From: Trinickia dinghuensis | Lineage (GTDB): Bacteria > Pseudomonadota > Gammaproteobacteria > Burkholderiales > Burkholderiaceae | Length of the DNA: 64,000 bases | Assembly: GCF_003367175.1 (NCBI RefSeq) | Contig: NZ_QRGA01000004.1 | Location: 1-64,000, forward strand | Direction: 5' to 3' | Shown: one piece after another, positions 44,936 through 56,095 of the stretch | Layout of the letters: each line of letters starts with the position of its first letter | Position numbering within the stretch: the first letter of the stretch is position 1 | Notes under the pieces: generated by a model | What the model was told of the DNA's origin: nothing | The model's database searches: none | Seen by the model: the letters and a program-made list of their open reading frames with translations, nothing else | Translations under genes and position numbers: made by a program

Positions 44936-45625
44936 CTACGGCGCCTTCGCCCCACATGCACGAATGACCAACGCCACGACTTCCTCGGTCAACGCTTCGA
45001 ATGCTTTCTTCGACAACGCACGCTTACCCGAAAGCGTTTTGATCTGCGCATCGAAATCGGCGTAATGCTGCGTGACCGCCCAGATCATATAAAGCAATGC
45101 ACGTGGATCCATCGGCGCGAGCAGCCCGCGCGCGATCCAATCGTTGATGACGACCACGCGCGATTCCATCCAGGGCTTCACGCGCTCCGACAGAATGTCC
45201 TGCATGTGCGTGGCGCCCTGAATGATCTCGCTGGCCCAGACCTTCGAGCCGAGCGGCCGGCGTTGCGAGAGCGCCATTTTCGCGCGCACGTATCCCCCGA
45301 TCGCTTCGACGGGATTGTCGCTCGAATCGAACGTATCGGCCGCGCAATGCCATTCCTCGAACACGTCGTCGAGCACTCTGCGGTAGAGCGCGAGCTTGGT
45401 CGGAAAGTAGTAGTGCACGTTGGCCTTCGGCACACCGGCACGCTCGGCAATCATCGCCGTGCTCGCGCCTTCGAACCCGCGCTCGGCAAACACGGCCTCG
45501 GCGCAAGCGAGCAGATGCGCTTCGTTGGACAGGCGGATATGCGCCTTGCGGCGTCGCAACATCGGTTCATCCGAAGGCGCGTCGGAATGCTCGGTCATGT
45601 CTGCCTGCCGATCGTCGGTCTTCAT
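44936..45625 (-). CDS. TetR-family regulator, RutR-like
   Basis: The start MKTDDRQADMTEHSD gives 229 residues. The DNA-binding domain includes LACAEAVFAERGFEGASTAM and IAERAGVPKANVHYYFPTK near residues 40-75, and the C-terminal domain carries HYADFDAQIKTLSGK, characteristic of the RutR group, which senses uracil or thymine in E. coli. It is divergent from the reductive pyrimidine operon with a palindrome between them, so repression relieved by a pyrimidine is likely. Confidence 0.88.
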   Translation of the reverse strand: MKTDDRQADMTEHSDAPSDEPMLRRRKAHIRLSNEAHLLACAEAVFAERGFEGASTAMIAERAGVPKANVHYYFPTKLALYRRVLDDVFEEWHCAADTFDSSDNPVEAIGGYVRAKMALSQRRPLGSKVWASEIIQGATHMQDILSERVKPWMESRVVVINDWIARGLLAPMDPRALLYMIWAVTQHYADFDAQIKTLSGKRALSKKAFEALTEEVVALVIRACGAKAP

Positions 45626-45780
45626 GAAAGGGCCTTCTTCAATGATCTGCCGTATCTGATCCGATTGTAGTCGCAACGTTGCAAGGAGCGCCTGAAACTG
45701 CGCCCATCGATGCGAACGCGAGCGGTCTCGCCCACAAGCTAAAAAGAAAACATTGAATTGTCGATGCCAATGTTCTAAAA

Positions 45781-45798
45781 CCTGTCCAGTTGGACAGG
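45781..45798. promoter_or_regulatory. Palindromic operator candidate for the RutR-like regulator
   Basis: CCTGTCCAGTTGGACAGG is a perfect inverted repeat with 8-bp arms and a 2-bp centre, the same architecture as the RutR site TTGACCANNTGGTCAA. It lies between the divergent regulator gene and the catabolic operon, 94 bp before the first catabolic ATG. Confidence 0.75.
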
Positions 45799-45891
45799 AT
45801 TCGAGATGCGATGAAGCGCGTACTTCAATACGCGGTTCCCAAGCGATAGTTAGGCCTGCTAATGGTGCGATTTCGATAAGGAGCGCAACCG

Positions 45892-47163
45892 ATGAGCACG
45901 AGTGCAATGACGGAGCGGGGCATCGATTCGTCGGTGAAAGTCAACGGCCGGCGTCTGTGGGACAGCCTGATGACGATGGCCAAGATCGGCGCGACAGCGA
46001 AAGGCGGGGTGTGTCGGCTTGCGTTGACCGATCTCGATCGGCAAGGCCGCGACGTGATCGTCGGCTGGGCGAAGGAGGCCGGTTGCACGGTCAGCGTCGA
46101 TCAGATGGGCAACGTCTTCATGCGGCGTGCCGGCCGCCATGGAGAAGCCGCCCCGGTCATGACCGGTTCCCACGCCGATTCGCAGCCCACCGGCGGCCGT
46201 TTCGACGGCATCTACGGTGTGCTCGGCGGGCTCGAAGTCATTCGCACGCTCAACGATCATCGCATCGAAACGGAGCATCCGGTCGAGGCCGTCATCTGGA
46301 CCAACGAGGAAGGTTCGCGCTTCGCCCCGGCGATGGTGGCCTCGGGCGTATTCGCCGGTGTCTTCACGCTCGAATACGGGCTCTCGCGCAAGGATATCGA
46401 GGGCAAGACGATCGGGGAGGAGTTGCAGCGGATCGGCTATGCCGGCGAAATACCCTGCGGCGGAAGGCCGATCCACGCGGCGTTCGAATTGCACATCGAG
46501 CAGGGCCCGATTCTCGAAGCCGAACGCAAGACGATCGGTGTCGTCACCGATGCGCAGGGGCAGAGGTGGTATGAAGTCGTGCTGACCGGGCAGGAGGCCC
46601 ATGCGGGTCCCACGCCGATGCCGCGCCGCCGCGATGCGCTGCTCGGTGCGGCGCGCGTCGTCGACCTCGTCAACCGGATCGGGTTTGCTCATGCACCGCT
46701 GGCCTGCGCAACGGTCGGCATGATGCAAGTCCATCCGAATTCGCGCAACGTCATTCCGGGGCGCGTGTTCTTCACCGTCGATTTTCGCCATCCCGACGAC
46801 GCCGTGCTCGCACAAATGGACGCCGAACTGCGTCAGGGCGTGGCCGACATCGCAGGCGGCATCGGTCTCGAAACCGCCCTCGAGCAGATCTTTTACTACG
46901 CCCCCGTTGCTTTCGATCGCGCCTGCGTCGAGTCGGTCAGGCGCGCTACGCAGCGCTTCGGATACTCGCATCGAGACATGGTGTCGGGCGCCGGACACGA
47001 TGCCTGCTATCTCGCACAGGTCGCGCCGACGTCGATGGTGTTCGTCCCCTGCGTCGACGGCATCAGCCATAACGAAATCGAGGATGCCACGCCCGAGTGG
47101 ATCGAGGCAGGTGCGAACGTGCTGCTGCACGCGATGCTCGAGCGCGCGTGCGAGCCGGCCTGA
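45892..47163 (+). CDS. Zn-dependent M20-family amidohydrolase (beta-ureidopropionase / carbamoylase type)
   Basis: This 423-residue hydrolase has the metal-binding segments TGSHADSQPTGGRFDGIYGV near residue 92 and IWTNEEGSRFAPAM near 130, HIEQGPILEAE near 202, and SGAGHDACYLAQ near 365, as in HyuC and AllC. In an operon with dihydropyrimidinase and dihydropyrimidine dehydrogenase it would hydrolyse N-carbamoyl-beta-alanine to beta-alanine, CO2 and ammonia. Allantoate amidohydrolase is the main alternative. The SD AAGGAG lies 8 bases upstream. Confidence 0.88.
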   Translation: MSTSAMTERGIDSSVKVNGRRLWDSLMTMAKIGATAKGGVCRLALTDLDRQGRDVIVGWAKEAGCTVSVDQMGNVFMRRAGRHGEAAPVMTGSHADSQPTGGRFDGIYGVLGGLEVIRTLNDHRIETEHPVEAVIWTNEEGSRFAPAMVASGVFAGVFTLEYGLSRKDIEGKTIGEELQRIGYAGEIPCGGRPIHAAFELHIEQGPILEAERKTIGVVTDAQGQRWYEVVLTGQEAHAGPTPMPRRRDALLGAARVVDLVNRIGFAHAPLACATVGMMQVHPNSRNVIPGRVFFTVDFRHPDDAVLAQMDAELRQGVADIAGGIGLETALEQIFYYAPVAFDRACVESVRRATQRFGYSHRDMVSGAGHDACYLAQVAPTSMVFVPCVDGISHNEIEDATPEWIEAGANVLLHAMLERACEPA

Positions 47164-47241
47164 GGGATACGGTCCCAACGGCCACCGGTTTTTGTTTTCC
47201 GTTTCTCGTTGTCCTGTCGTCTTTCCTGGGAAGGAGCGAGC

Positions 47242-48615
47242 ATGACTATCAAGAAAACCGGCGATATTTCCGCCGGCCGGCGCGACGCGGCCCAATTGGC
47301 TTGCGAGTTTGCCGATATCGCGCCGCTCATGAACCCCGCTCAGGCCGCGATCGCGGCGAGCCGCTGCCACTATTGCTACGACGCGCCGTGCGTTCATGCT
47401 TGCCCGACGCAAATCGATATCCCGGGTTTCATTCGTAAGATCGGCAACGGCAATCTGAAGGGCGCGGCACGCGACATCCTATCGGCCAATCCGCTCGGCG
47501 GCATGTGCGCACGGGTTTGCCCGACCGAGATTCTTTGCGAAGGCGCATGCGTTCGAAATCATCAGGACAACGAACCGGTTCAAATCGGTGCGCTTCAGCG
47601 GCATGCGACCGACTGGGCCATGGCTAAAGGCGAGCCGCTTTTCGCGCGCGCACCCGATACGGGGCGCCGCATCGCGGTGGTCGGCGCCGGCCCGGCTGGG
47701 CTCGCTTGTGCGCATCGTCTTGCTTTGTCGGGCCACCGCGTGACGATTTTCGATGCGCATACGAAGCCCGGCGGCCTCAATGAGTACGGCATTGCGGCTT
47801 ACAAAACCGTCGACGAGTTCGCGCAACGCGAGGTGCAATGGCTGCTGTCGGTCGGCGGCATCGAATGGCGGGCGGGTGCGGCGCTTGGGCGCGACATCAG
47901 TCTCGCCGATCTGCGCCAACAGCACGACGCGGTGTTTCTGGCCGTGGGCCTCGCCGGCGTCAAGGCACTCGATATCGCGGGCGAATCGCTCGCCGGTGTC
48001 GAGGATGCCATCGCGTTCATCGGGCGGCTGCGCCAGGCAAGCGATAAGTCGACAGTGCCGGTCGGCCGTCGCGTGGTGGTCATCGGCGGCGGCAACACGG
48101 CCGTCGACGCCGCCGTGCAAAGCCGCAAGCTCGGCGCGCAGACCGTAACGATGGTCTACCGGCGTGGCGTTGAAGCGATGAGCGCGACGTGGGCCGAGCG
48201 GGAATTCGCGCAGAAGCAGGGCGTGACGCTCATGCTGCATGCAAGGCCGCTGCGGCTTATCGCCGACGACCAGGGGCAGCATGTAGCCGGTGTCGAATTC
48301 GAGCGCACCGGCGAGGACGAAACAGGTCGCCTGGTCGGTACGGGAGAGCGGTTCACCGTGGAGGCCGACATGGTACTGAAGGCGATCGGGCAGACGCTCG
48401 TCGCCGACGGCATCGATCGCGACATCCTCGCGCTCGATGGCGGGCGCATCGCCGTCGACGATGAGCGCCGCACCTCGCTCGCGCAGGTCTGGGCCGGCGG
48501 CGACTGCGCCACGCACGAAGGTCTCGATCTGACCGTACAGGCCGTGCAGGACGGCAAGCTCGCGGCCGAATCGATGGATCGCGATTTTGCCCGCACTGCT
48601 AAGCACGCGGCCTGA
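47242..48615 (+). CDS. preT: Dihydropyrimidine dehydrogenase subunit PreT
   Basis: This 457-residue flavoprotein starts at the ATG preceded by AAGGAG. The N-terminus carries the GltD/PreT-type cysteine clusters (CHYCYDAPCVHACPTQID near residue 43; MCARVCPTEILCEGACV near 85), then FAD binding (VVGAGPAGLACAHRL near 140) and NAD(P)H binding (VVIGGGNTAVDAA near 276). It transfers electrons from NAD(P)H to PreA for reduction of uracil or thymine. Confidence 0.93.
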   Translation: MTIKKTGDISAGRRDAAQLACEFADIAPLMNPAQAAIAASRCHYCYDAPCVHACPTQIDIPGFIRKIGNGNLKGAARDILSANPLGGMCARVCPTEILCEGACVRNHQDNEPVQIGALQRHATDWAMAKGEPLFARAPDTGRRIAVVGAGPAGLACAHRLALSGHRVTIFDAHTKPGGLNEYGIAAYKTVDEFAQREVQWLLSVGGIEWRAGAALGRDISLADLRQQHDAVFLAVGLAGVKALDIAGESLAGVEDAIAFIGRLRQASDKSTVPVGRRVVVIGGGNTAVDAAVQSRKLGAQTVTMVYRRGVEAMSATWAEREFAQKQGVTLMLHARPLRLIADDQGQHVAGVEFERTGEDETGRLVGTGERFTVEADMVLKAIGQTLVADGIDRDILALDGGRIAVDDERRTSLAQVWAGGDCATHEGLDLTVQAVQDGKLAAESMDRDFARTAKHAA

Positions 48616-48692
48616 CGCACTGAGTTCGACCTCTGCTTTTCGCCGTCAGGTTTCAGCTTTCAGTCTTCAGCTTTCGCCACACGGAGCCGACC

Positions 48693-49985
48693 ATGGCCGA
48701 TCTTCGCTGCACCATTGCGGGCATTTCATCGCCGAATCCGTTCTGGCTGGCCTCGGCCCCGCCGACCGACAAAGCCTACAACGTCAACCGCGCCTTCGAG
48801 GCGGGCTGGGGCGGCGTGGTCTGGAAGACGCTCGGCCTAGACCCGCACGTCGTCAACGTCAGTTCGCGCTACGGCGCCGTGGAATGGAACGGGCAGCGGA
48901 TCGCGGGCTTGAACAATATCGAGTTGATCACGGATCGCCCGCTCGAGGTCAATCTGCAAGAGATCGCGCAGGTCAAACGCGATTGGCCGGACCGCGCGCT
49001 GATCGTTTCGCTGATGGTTCCCTGCAACGAGCAGGACTGGAAGTGGATACTGCCGCAGGTCGAGGACACAGGCGCCGATGCCGTCGAACTGAATTTCGGC
49101 TGTCCACACGGCATGAGCGAGCGCGGCATGGGTTCGGCCGTCGGCCAGGTGCCCGAATACATCGAAATGGTGACGCGCTGGGTCAAGGAGGGCACGCGAC
49201 TACCGTGTCTCGTCAAGCTGACGCCGAACATCACCGACATCCGCCTCGGCTCGCGCGCTGCGTTCAAAGGCGGTGCCGACGGCGTATCGCTGATCAACAC
49301 GATCAATTCGATCGTCGCAGTCGACCTCGATCAGATGGCGCCGATGCCGACGGTCGACGGCAAGGGCACGCACGGCGGCTACTGTGGCCCGGCGGTGAAG
49401 CCGATCGCATTGAACATGGTCGCCGAAATCGCACGCGACACGGAGACGCCAGGGTTGCCGATTTCGGGCATCGGCGGCATCACGACCTGGCGCGATGCCG
49501 CCGAGTTCATCGTGCTCGGCGCGGGCAGCGTGCAAGTGTGCACGGCCGCGATGCATTACGGTTTTAGGATCGTTTCCGATCTTGCCGACGGCCTCTCGAA
49601 CTGGATGGACGAGAAGGGTTACGCGACACTCGACGACGTGCGTGGCCGTGCCGTGCCGAACGTGACCGACTGGAAGTACCTGAACATGAGTTACGACATC
49701 AAGGCCCGCATTGACCAGTCGCGCTGCATCCAATGCGGGCTTTGCCATATCGCCTGCGAGGACACTTCGCACCAGGCGATTACGCGGGAGAAGGATGGGG
49801 TGCGTCATTTCGAGGTCATCGACGACCAGTGCGTCGGGTGCAATCTTTGCATGCACGTCTGCCCGGTCGAGCGATGCATCACGATGGAGCGCGTCGACAG
49901 TGGCGCTTATTCGAACTGGACGACGCATCCGAACAACCCGGCGCGCACGCAGGACGAGGCGGGCCTTCCTGCGCAAGCGGCCTGA
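48693..49985 (+). CDS. preA: Dihydropyrimidine dehydrogenase subunit PreA
   Basis: This 430-residue protein has an FMN-binding dihydroorotate-dehydrogenase-like barrel (ISSPNPFWLASAPPTDKAYN near residue 10, ELNFGCPHGMSERGMG near 132, SGIGGITTWRDAAEFI near 258) and a C-terminal ferredoxin domain with two 4Fe-4S motifs (CIQCGLCHIACE and CVGCNLCMHVCPVERC). It performs the first step of reductive pyrimidine breakdown with PreT, 77 bp upstream. Confidence 0.94.
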   Translation: MADLRCTIAGISSPNPFWLASAPPTDKAYNVNRAFEAGWGGVVWKTLGLDPHVVNVSSRYGAVEWNGQRIAGLNNIELITDRPLEVNLQEIAQVKRDWPDRALIVSLMVPCNEQDWKWILPQVEDTGADAVELNFGCPHGMSERGMGSAVGQVPEYIEMVTRWVKEGTRLPCLVKLTPNITDIRLGSRAAFKGGADGVSLINTINSIVAVDLDQMAPMPTVDGKGTHGGYCGPAVKPIALNMVAEIARDTETPGLPISGIGGITTWRDAAEFIVLGAGSVQVCTAAMHYGFRIVSDLADGLSNWMDEKGYATLDDVRGRAVPNVTDWKYLNMSYDIKARIDQSRCIQCGLCHIACEDTSHQAITREKDGVRHFEVIDDQCVGCNLCMHVCPVERCITMERVDSGAYSNWTTHPNNPARTQDEAGLPAQAA

Positions 49986-50076
49986 CTCGAGTCCGGACGC
50001 GCCGCATCAGACGGCGCGCGGGCCATTTGACATTCCATACGTGCGGATCGCACGGAGGCGACGACGGGAGAAAGGG

Positions 50077-51588
50077 ATGAATCAGTCTGTAGGAAGCAGC
50101 GATGCGCTGATGCAGCCGGGCCTGACTGCGAGTGCGCTCTACAACGAGGATCTCGCACCGACGGATCCCGCCAAGCGCACCTGGAGGTGGTATCACTTCG
50201 CGGCGCTATGGGTCGGCATGGTGATGAACATCGCGTCGTACATGCTGGCCGCTGGGCTGACCGATCAGGGCATGTCGCCGTGGCAAGCGGTGCTGACCGT
50301 GCTGCTCGGCAACGTGATCGTGCTCGTGCCGATGCTGCTGATCGGCCATGCCGGCGCCAAGCATGGGATCCCTTACGCGGTGCTCGTGCGGGCGTCGTTC
50401 GGCACGCACGGTGCAAAGCTGCCCGCGCTGTTGCGCGCGATCGTTGCCTGCGGCTGGTACGGGATTCAGACCTGGCTAGGCGGCAGCGCAATCTATACGC
50501 TGCTCAACATCCTGACGGGCAACGCGTTGCAAGGCGCGCCGATCGCGGTGCTCGGCATCTCGGCGGGGCAGGCAGCGTGCTTTTTGTTCTTCTGGGCTAT
50601 CCAGATCTACTTCATCGTCAACGGCACCGATTCGATCCGCTGGCTCGAAAGCTGGTCTGCGCCGATCAAAGTCGTGATGTGCGTGGCGCTCGTTTGGTGG
50701 GCGACTTCCAAGGCGGGCGGCGTCGGCTCGATGCTGTCGACGCCGTCGCAGTTCGTCGCGGGCGGCAAGAAAGCGGGGCAGTTCTGGGCGACGTTCTGGC
50801 CGGGTTTGACGGCGATGGTCGGCTTCTGGGCCACGCTGGCACTGAACATTCCGGACTTCACGCGCTTTGCGCGCACGCAGCGAGATCAGATGGTGGGGCA
50901 GGCGATCGGCCTACCCGCGCCGATGGCGCTGCTTTCCGTGATCTCGGTTGTGGTGACCTCGGCCACGGTCGTCATCTACGGCAAGGCGATCTGGGACCCG
51001 ATCGACCTCACGAGCCGCATGACGGGCATCGGCGTCGGCGTTGCGCTCATCATCCTCACGCTCGATACGATGTGCTGCAACCTCGCGGCCAATCTCGTCG
51101 GCCCCGCTTACGACTTTTCGAGCCTCTGGCCTAGAGCGGTGTCATACAAGACAGGCGGCCTCATCACGGCGACGATCGCGATCGTGATGATGCCGTGGAA
51201 AATCCTGGCCACCACCCACGGCTACATTTTCACGTGGCTCGTCGGGTATTCGGCGCTGCTCGGCCCGGTCGCGGGCATCATGATGATCGATTACTTCTTA
51301 GTGCGTCGCACGCGGCTCGATCATGGCGAGCTTTTCGACGAGCACGGCGAGTATGCGTACACGGGCGGCTGGAATCTCGCCGCCGTCGCCGCGCTCCTGG
51401 TGGGCGTGCTGCCGAATCTGCCCGGCTTTCTCAATACCGCTTTTCCGTCTTCATTTCCGAATGTGCCCGACGTGTTCAAGGGCCTCTATACGTATGCCTG
51501 GTTCGTCGGGCTCGTGTTGGCGGCGCTCGTCTATGGCGTTTGGATGAAGCTCGGCAATCGGGCGAGCCCGCGCATCGCCCGGGCGTAG
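50077..51588 (+). CDS. NCS1-family permease (cytosine/uracil/hydantoin/allantoin type)
   Basis: This 503-residue inner-membrane protein has about 12 helices. The ATG follows GGGAGAAAGGG. TWRWYHFAALWVGMVMNIAS near residue 35 and WATLALNIPDFTRFARTQRD near 248 are NCS1 signatures, shared with Mhp1 and PucI. Its location between preA and dihydropyrimidinase argues for uptake of uracil, thymine or a related ring compound. Confidence 0.92.
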   Translation: MNQSVGSSDALMQPGLTASALYNEDLAPTDPAKRTWRWYHFAALWVGMVMNIASYMLAAGLTDQGMSPWQAVLTVLLGNVIVLVPMLLIGHAGAKHGIPYAVLVRASFGTHGAKLPALLRAIVACGWYGIQTWLGGSAIYTLLNILTGNALQGAPIAVLGISAGQAACFLFFWAIQIYFIVNGTDSIRWLESWSAPIKVVMCVALVWWATSKAGGVGSMLSTPSQFVAGGKKAGQFWATFWPGLTAMVGFWATLALNIPDFTRFARTQRDQMVGQAIGLPAPMALLSVISVVVTSATVVIYGKAIWDPIDLTSRMTGIGVGVALIILTLDTMCCNLAANLVGPAYDFSSLWPRAVSYKTGGLITATIAIVMMPWKILATTHGYIFTWLVGYSALLGPVAGIMMIDYFLVRRTRLDHGELFDEHGEYAYTGGWNLAAVAALLVGVLPNLPGFLNTAFPSSFPNVPDVFKGLYTYAWFVGLVLAALVYGVWMKLGNRASPRIARA

Positions 51589-51615
51589 GGAACTTGGCAC
51601 GAGCGCTGGCACTAG

Positions 51616-53106
<1,491 letters not shown>

Positions 53107-53197
53107 AAAGCGCAAGCGTGCGTTGATGGATTGTTAAGGAGCGTTGCCGGCGAAACATGAAGGGCGCGTGATTCAGGTCTCATGCGTCCGTCCAATG

Positions 53198-53617
53198 TCA
53201 GCTTTCTTGTCCGAGTGCATTCGCGCGGGCGAAGTGCACTTGGGCTTTTCTGCTGACCCATCTGAACTGCGGACTTCCGCACCTAGGCCACATTGCCGCC
53301 GACAGCTGCTGATACTGTTGCGCTAGTGCGCGGAAGTCTTCGCTGAGGTCGTCACGAAGCCCTTGTTCGTGCATGAGCCGTTCGATCTCCGATTGCGGTA
53401 GCTTGAAGCCCGAGGCCACGGCGAAGTCATGAGCTTTCGCGTATTCGCCCAGGAGGTTGCGCGCAACCGTATTGGGATTGCGAACGCCGAACGCCCTTAA
53501 CCTGCGAATGGCGTCCGGCTGCGTACATTCCCGCGCGGTGTACAAAAGCTGTACGAGAAGGCCGGACCATAAACCTAGGAGATCGAGGTTCTTCTCGTTG
53601 TTCGGCCAGGGCTCCAT
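53198..53617 (-). CDS. Hypothetical helical protein
   Basis: This 139-residue protein starts MEPWPNNEKNLDLLGLWSGL. It is predominantly helical, with hydrophobic residues grouped in the first 30 positions but no clean membrane segment, and a charged middle (SEIERLMHEQGLRDDLSEDF). I do not recognise the family. It lies 27 bp after ahpF on the same strand and may share that transcript. Codon use looks native. Confidence 0.5.
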   Translation of the reverse strand: MEPWPNNEKNLDLLGLWSGLLVQLLYTARECTQPDAIRRLRAFGVRNPNTVARNLLGEYAKAHDFAVASGFKLPQSEIERLMHEQGLRDDLSEDFRALAQQYQQLSAAMWPRCGSPQFRWVSRKAQVHFARANALGQES

Positions 53618-53644
53618 TTTTACTTGCCCCCTTGGACTTTGCCA

Positions 53645-55246
53645 TCAGGCAAGTGCGGGTTCGGCTTCGCGGATCGCGGGAGCGCTCGCCGTCGGCTCGA
53701 CAGTGCTGCGGATCAAATAGTCGAAGGCACCCAAAGACGCTTTCGCGCCTTCCCCGACGGCGATGACGATTTGCTTGAATGGGGTCGTCGTCACGTCGCC
53801 GGCCGCGAACACGCCCGGCAGCGAGGTTGCCCCCTTGGCATCGACCACGATCTCGCCACGCGGCGACAACTCGACCGTTCCCTTCAACCATTCAGTGTTG
53901 GGCACGAGCCCGATTTGCACGAACACGCCTTCGAGTTCGACGCGCGTCGGTTCGTCCGAGCGCAGGTCTTTGTAGACCAGAGCCGTTACTTTGCCGCCGT
54001 CGCCTTCGATCTGCGTCGTCTGTGCTCGCGTCACCACGGTCACGTTCACAAGGCTGCGCAGCTTACGCTGCAGCACTTCGTCCGCGCGCAGGCTTTCGCC
54101 GTACTCGAGCAGGGTGACTTCGCGCACGATGCCGGCAAGATCGATTGCCGCTTCGACCCCCGAGTTTCCGCCGCCGATAACGGCCACGCGTTTGCCTTTG
54201 AAAAGCGGGCCGTCGCAGTGCGGGCAGTACGCCACGCCCCGATTGCGGTATTCGCGCTCTCCGGGCACGCCGATCTCGCGCCAACGCGCACCGGTCGCCA
54301 GCACGACGGTTTTCGCTCTGAGCACCGCGCCGTTGGCGAGGTGAATTTCGTTGATCTTGCCGGGCACGAGCGCTTCGGCGCGCTGCGTGTCCATGATGTC
54401 GACTTCGTAGTGCTTGACGTGCTCTTCGAGCGCCACGGCGAACTTCGGTCCTTCCGTTTCCTGTACCGAGACGAAGTTCTCGATCGCGAGCGTATCGAGC
54501 ACCTGGCCGCCGAAGCGCTCGGCGGCTACACCCGTTGCGATACCCTTGCGCGCCGCGTAGATGGCGGCCGCGGCGCCGGCGGGCCCGCCGCCGACGATCA
54601 GCATGTCGAACACCGGTTTGTTCTCGAGCGCCTTGGCTGCCTTCGCACCGGCGTTGTTGTCGAGCTTCGCGAGAATCTCCTTCACGCCGCTGCGGCCCTG
54701 CCCAAATACTTCACCGTTGAGAAACATCGTCGGCACGGCCATGATCTGCCGCGACTCGACCTCGCCCTGAAACAGCGCGCCGTCGATCGCGACATGACGG
54801 ATACGCGGATTGATGAGCGCCATCACATTCAGCGCCTGGACGACTTCGGGACAATTCTGGCAACTGAGCGAGAAATACGTTTCGAACACGTAATTGCCGT
54901 CGAGCTCGCGAATGTGTTCGATGACCGCTTCGTCGAGCTTCACCGGGTGGCCGCCCACTTGCAGCAACGCGAGCACGAGCGACGTAAACTCGTGTCCCAT
55001 CGGGATGCCCGCAAACCGAATGCCGGCGGCCTTGCCCGGCTCGCCGATCGAAAACGACGGCTTGCGCTCGTCATCGTCGCGGCGCTCGATCACGGCGACC
55101 CGATCGGTCAGCGATGCAATCTCGTTCAGCAGCGCCAGCAGCTCTTGCGATTTCGCCGAGTCATCGAGCGACGCGACGATCTCGATGGGCCGCGTGACAT
55201 GGTTCAGATACGTTTTCAGTTGGGTCTTGAGATTGGCGTCGAGCAT
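53645..55246 (-). CDS. ahpF: Alkyl hydroperoxide reductase subunit F
   Basis: This 533-residue protein has the complete AhpF layout: an N-terminal pair of thioredoxin folds with [14 protein letters not shown] near residue 125, FAD binding ([19 protein letters not shown] near 215), the thioredoxin-reductase-type redox pair in [15 protein letters not shown] near 342, and NAD(P)H binding ([17 protein letters not shown] near 360). It passes electrons from NADH to AhpC. It lies 107 bp downstream of ahpC on the same strand. Confidence 0.95.
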   Translation of the reverse strand: MLDANLKTQLKTYLNHVTRPIEIVASLDDSAKSQELLALLNEIASLTDRVAVIERRDDDERKPSFSIGEPGKAAGIRFAGIPMGHEFTSLVLALLQVGGHPVKLDEAVIEHIRELDGNYVFETYFSLSCQNCPEVVQALNVMALINPRIRHVAIDGALFQGEVESRQIMAVPTMFLNGEVFGQGRSGVKEILAKLDNNAGAKAAKALENKPVFDMLIVGGGPAGAAAAIYAARKGIATGVAAERFGGQVLDTLAIENFVSVQETEGPKFAVALEEHVKHYEVDIMDTQRAEALVPGKINEIHLANGAVLRAKTVVLATGARWREIGVPGEREYRNRGVAYCPHCDGPLFKGKRVAVIGGGNSGVEAAIDLAGIVREVTLLEYGESLRADEVLQRKLRSLVNVTVVTRAQTTQIEGDGGKVTALVYKDLRSDEPTRVELEGVFVQIGLVPNTEWLKGTVELSPRGEIVVDAKGATSLPGVFAAGDVTTTPFKQIVIAVGEGAKASLGAFDYLIRSTVEPTASAPAIREAEPALA

Positions 55247-55353
55247 GGCTTATCCGGTGTTTCTTGTGGGTGCGTAACGGCGGGGCGTAACGGCGATGGG
55301 CAGCACGCGACGCCATCGTGCCGGTGGCGTCGCATTGCGCCGTAGCGAACGGC

Positions 55354-55917
55354 TTAGATCTTGCCGATGAGGTCGAGCGACGGCGTCAGCGTTTCAGCGC
55401 CCGGCGTCCACTTCGCGGGGCATACCTCACCCGGGTGAGCGGCAATGTGTTGCGCGGCTTGCACCTTGCGCAGCAGCTCCGCGGCATCGCGGCCGATACC
55501 GTTGTCATGCACTTCGCACAGCTTGATCTGACCTTCCGGATTGATCACGAACGTGCCGCGCAGCGCCAAGCCTTCTTCTTCGATGAGGACATCGAAGTTT
55601 TGGGCGATCGCGCGGGTCGGATCGGCGATCATCGGGTACTTGATCTTGCCGATGGTGTCCGACGTGTCGTGCCACGCCTTGTGCGTGAAGTGCGTGTCGG
55701 TCGACACGCTGTAGATCTCAACGCCGATTTTCTGGAATTCGGCATAACGGTCGGCCAGATCTCCGAGCTCGGTCGGACACACGAACGTAAAGTCCGCCGG
55801 GTAGAAGAAGACGACGGACCACTTGCCCTTGAAGCTTTCGTCCGTGACAGTCACGAAATCGCCATTGTGATATGCGGTGGCCTTGAACGGCTTGACTTGA
55901 CTGTTGATGATCGGCAT
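55354..55917 (-). CDS. ahpC: Alkyl hydroperoxide reductase subunit C (peroxiredoxin)
   Basis: This 187-residue typical 2-Cys peroxiredoxin has the peroxidatic cysteine in DFTFVCPTELGDL near residue 47 and the resolving cysteine in GEVCPAKW near 166. It reduces peroxides and peroxynitrite using AhpF. The 178 bp upstream are AT-rich and should hold the promoter; I could not fit a convincing OxyR site. Confidence 0.96.
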   Translation of the reverse strand: MPIINSQVKPFKATAYHNGDFVTVTDESFKGKWSVVFFYPADFTFVCPTELGDLADRYAEFQKIGVEIYSVSTDTHFTHKAWHDTSDTIGKIKYPMIADPTRAIAQNFDVLIEEEGLALRGTFVINPEGQIKLCEVHDNGIGRDAAELLRKVQAAQHIAAHPGEVCPAKWTPGAETLTPSLDLIGKI

Positions 55918-56095
55918 TTCGCGTAAATCCTCTGGTTGGGTTGGAAAGTGAGTGAAGTATGGCTCTATGCTATCGATTCGTGAAGTTGATTGAATTTATA
56001 TATCAAATAGGGACGGGCTATCGTGCCCATTGAACCCGCCGCTCCGGCTCGCGGATCGATGGGGAATGACTTCAATATGAGAGAGGAAAAAGAAG

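Noticed and set aside
44779-44961. 60-codon minus-strand frame overlapping the RutR-like gene end
   Set aside because: No usable ribosome-binding site, low-complexity arginine-rich start, and it overlaps a well-supported gene.
45859-47412. 517-codon minus-strand frame opposite the amidohydrolase gene
   Set aside because: Antisense shadow; the plus-strand frame has clear M20 motifs and a ribosome-binding site.
55918-56095. OxyR site upstream of ahpC
   Set aside because: CTAT at 55965 and 55970 and ATAG at 56007 occur, but the ATAG-N7-CTAT spacing does not fit.
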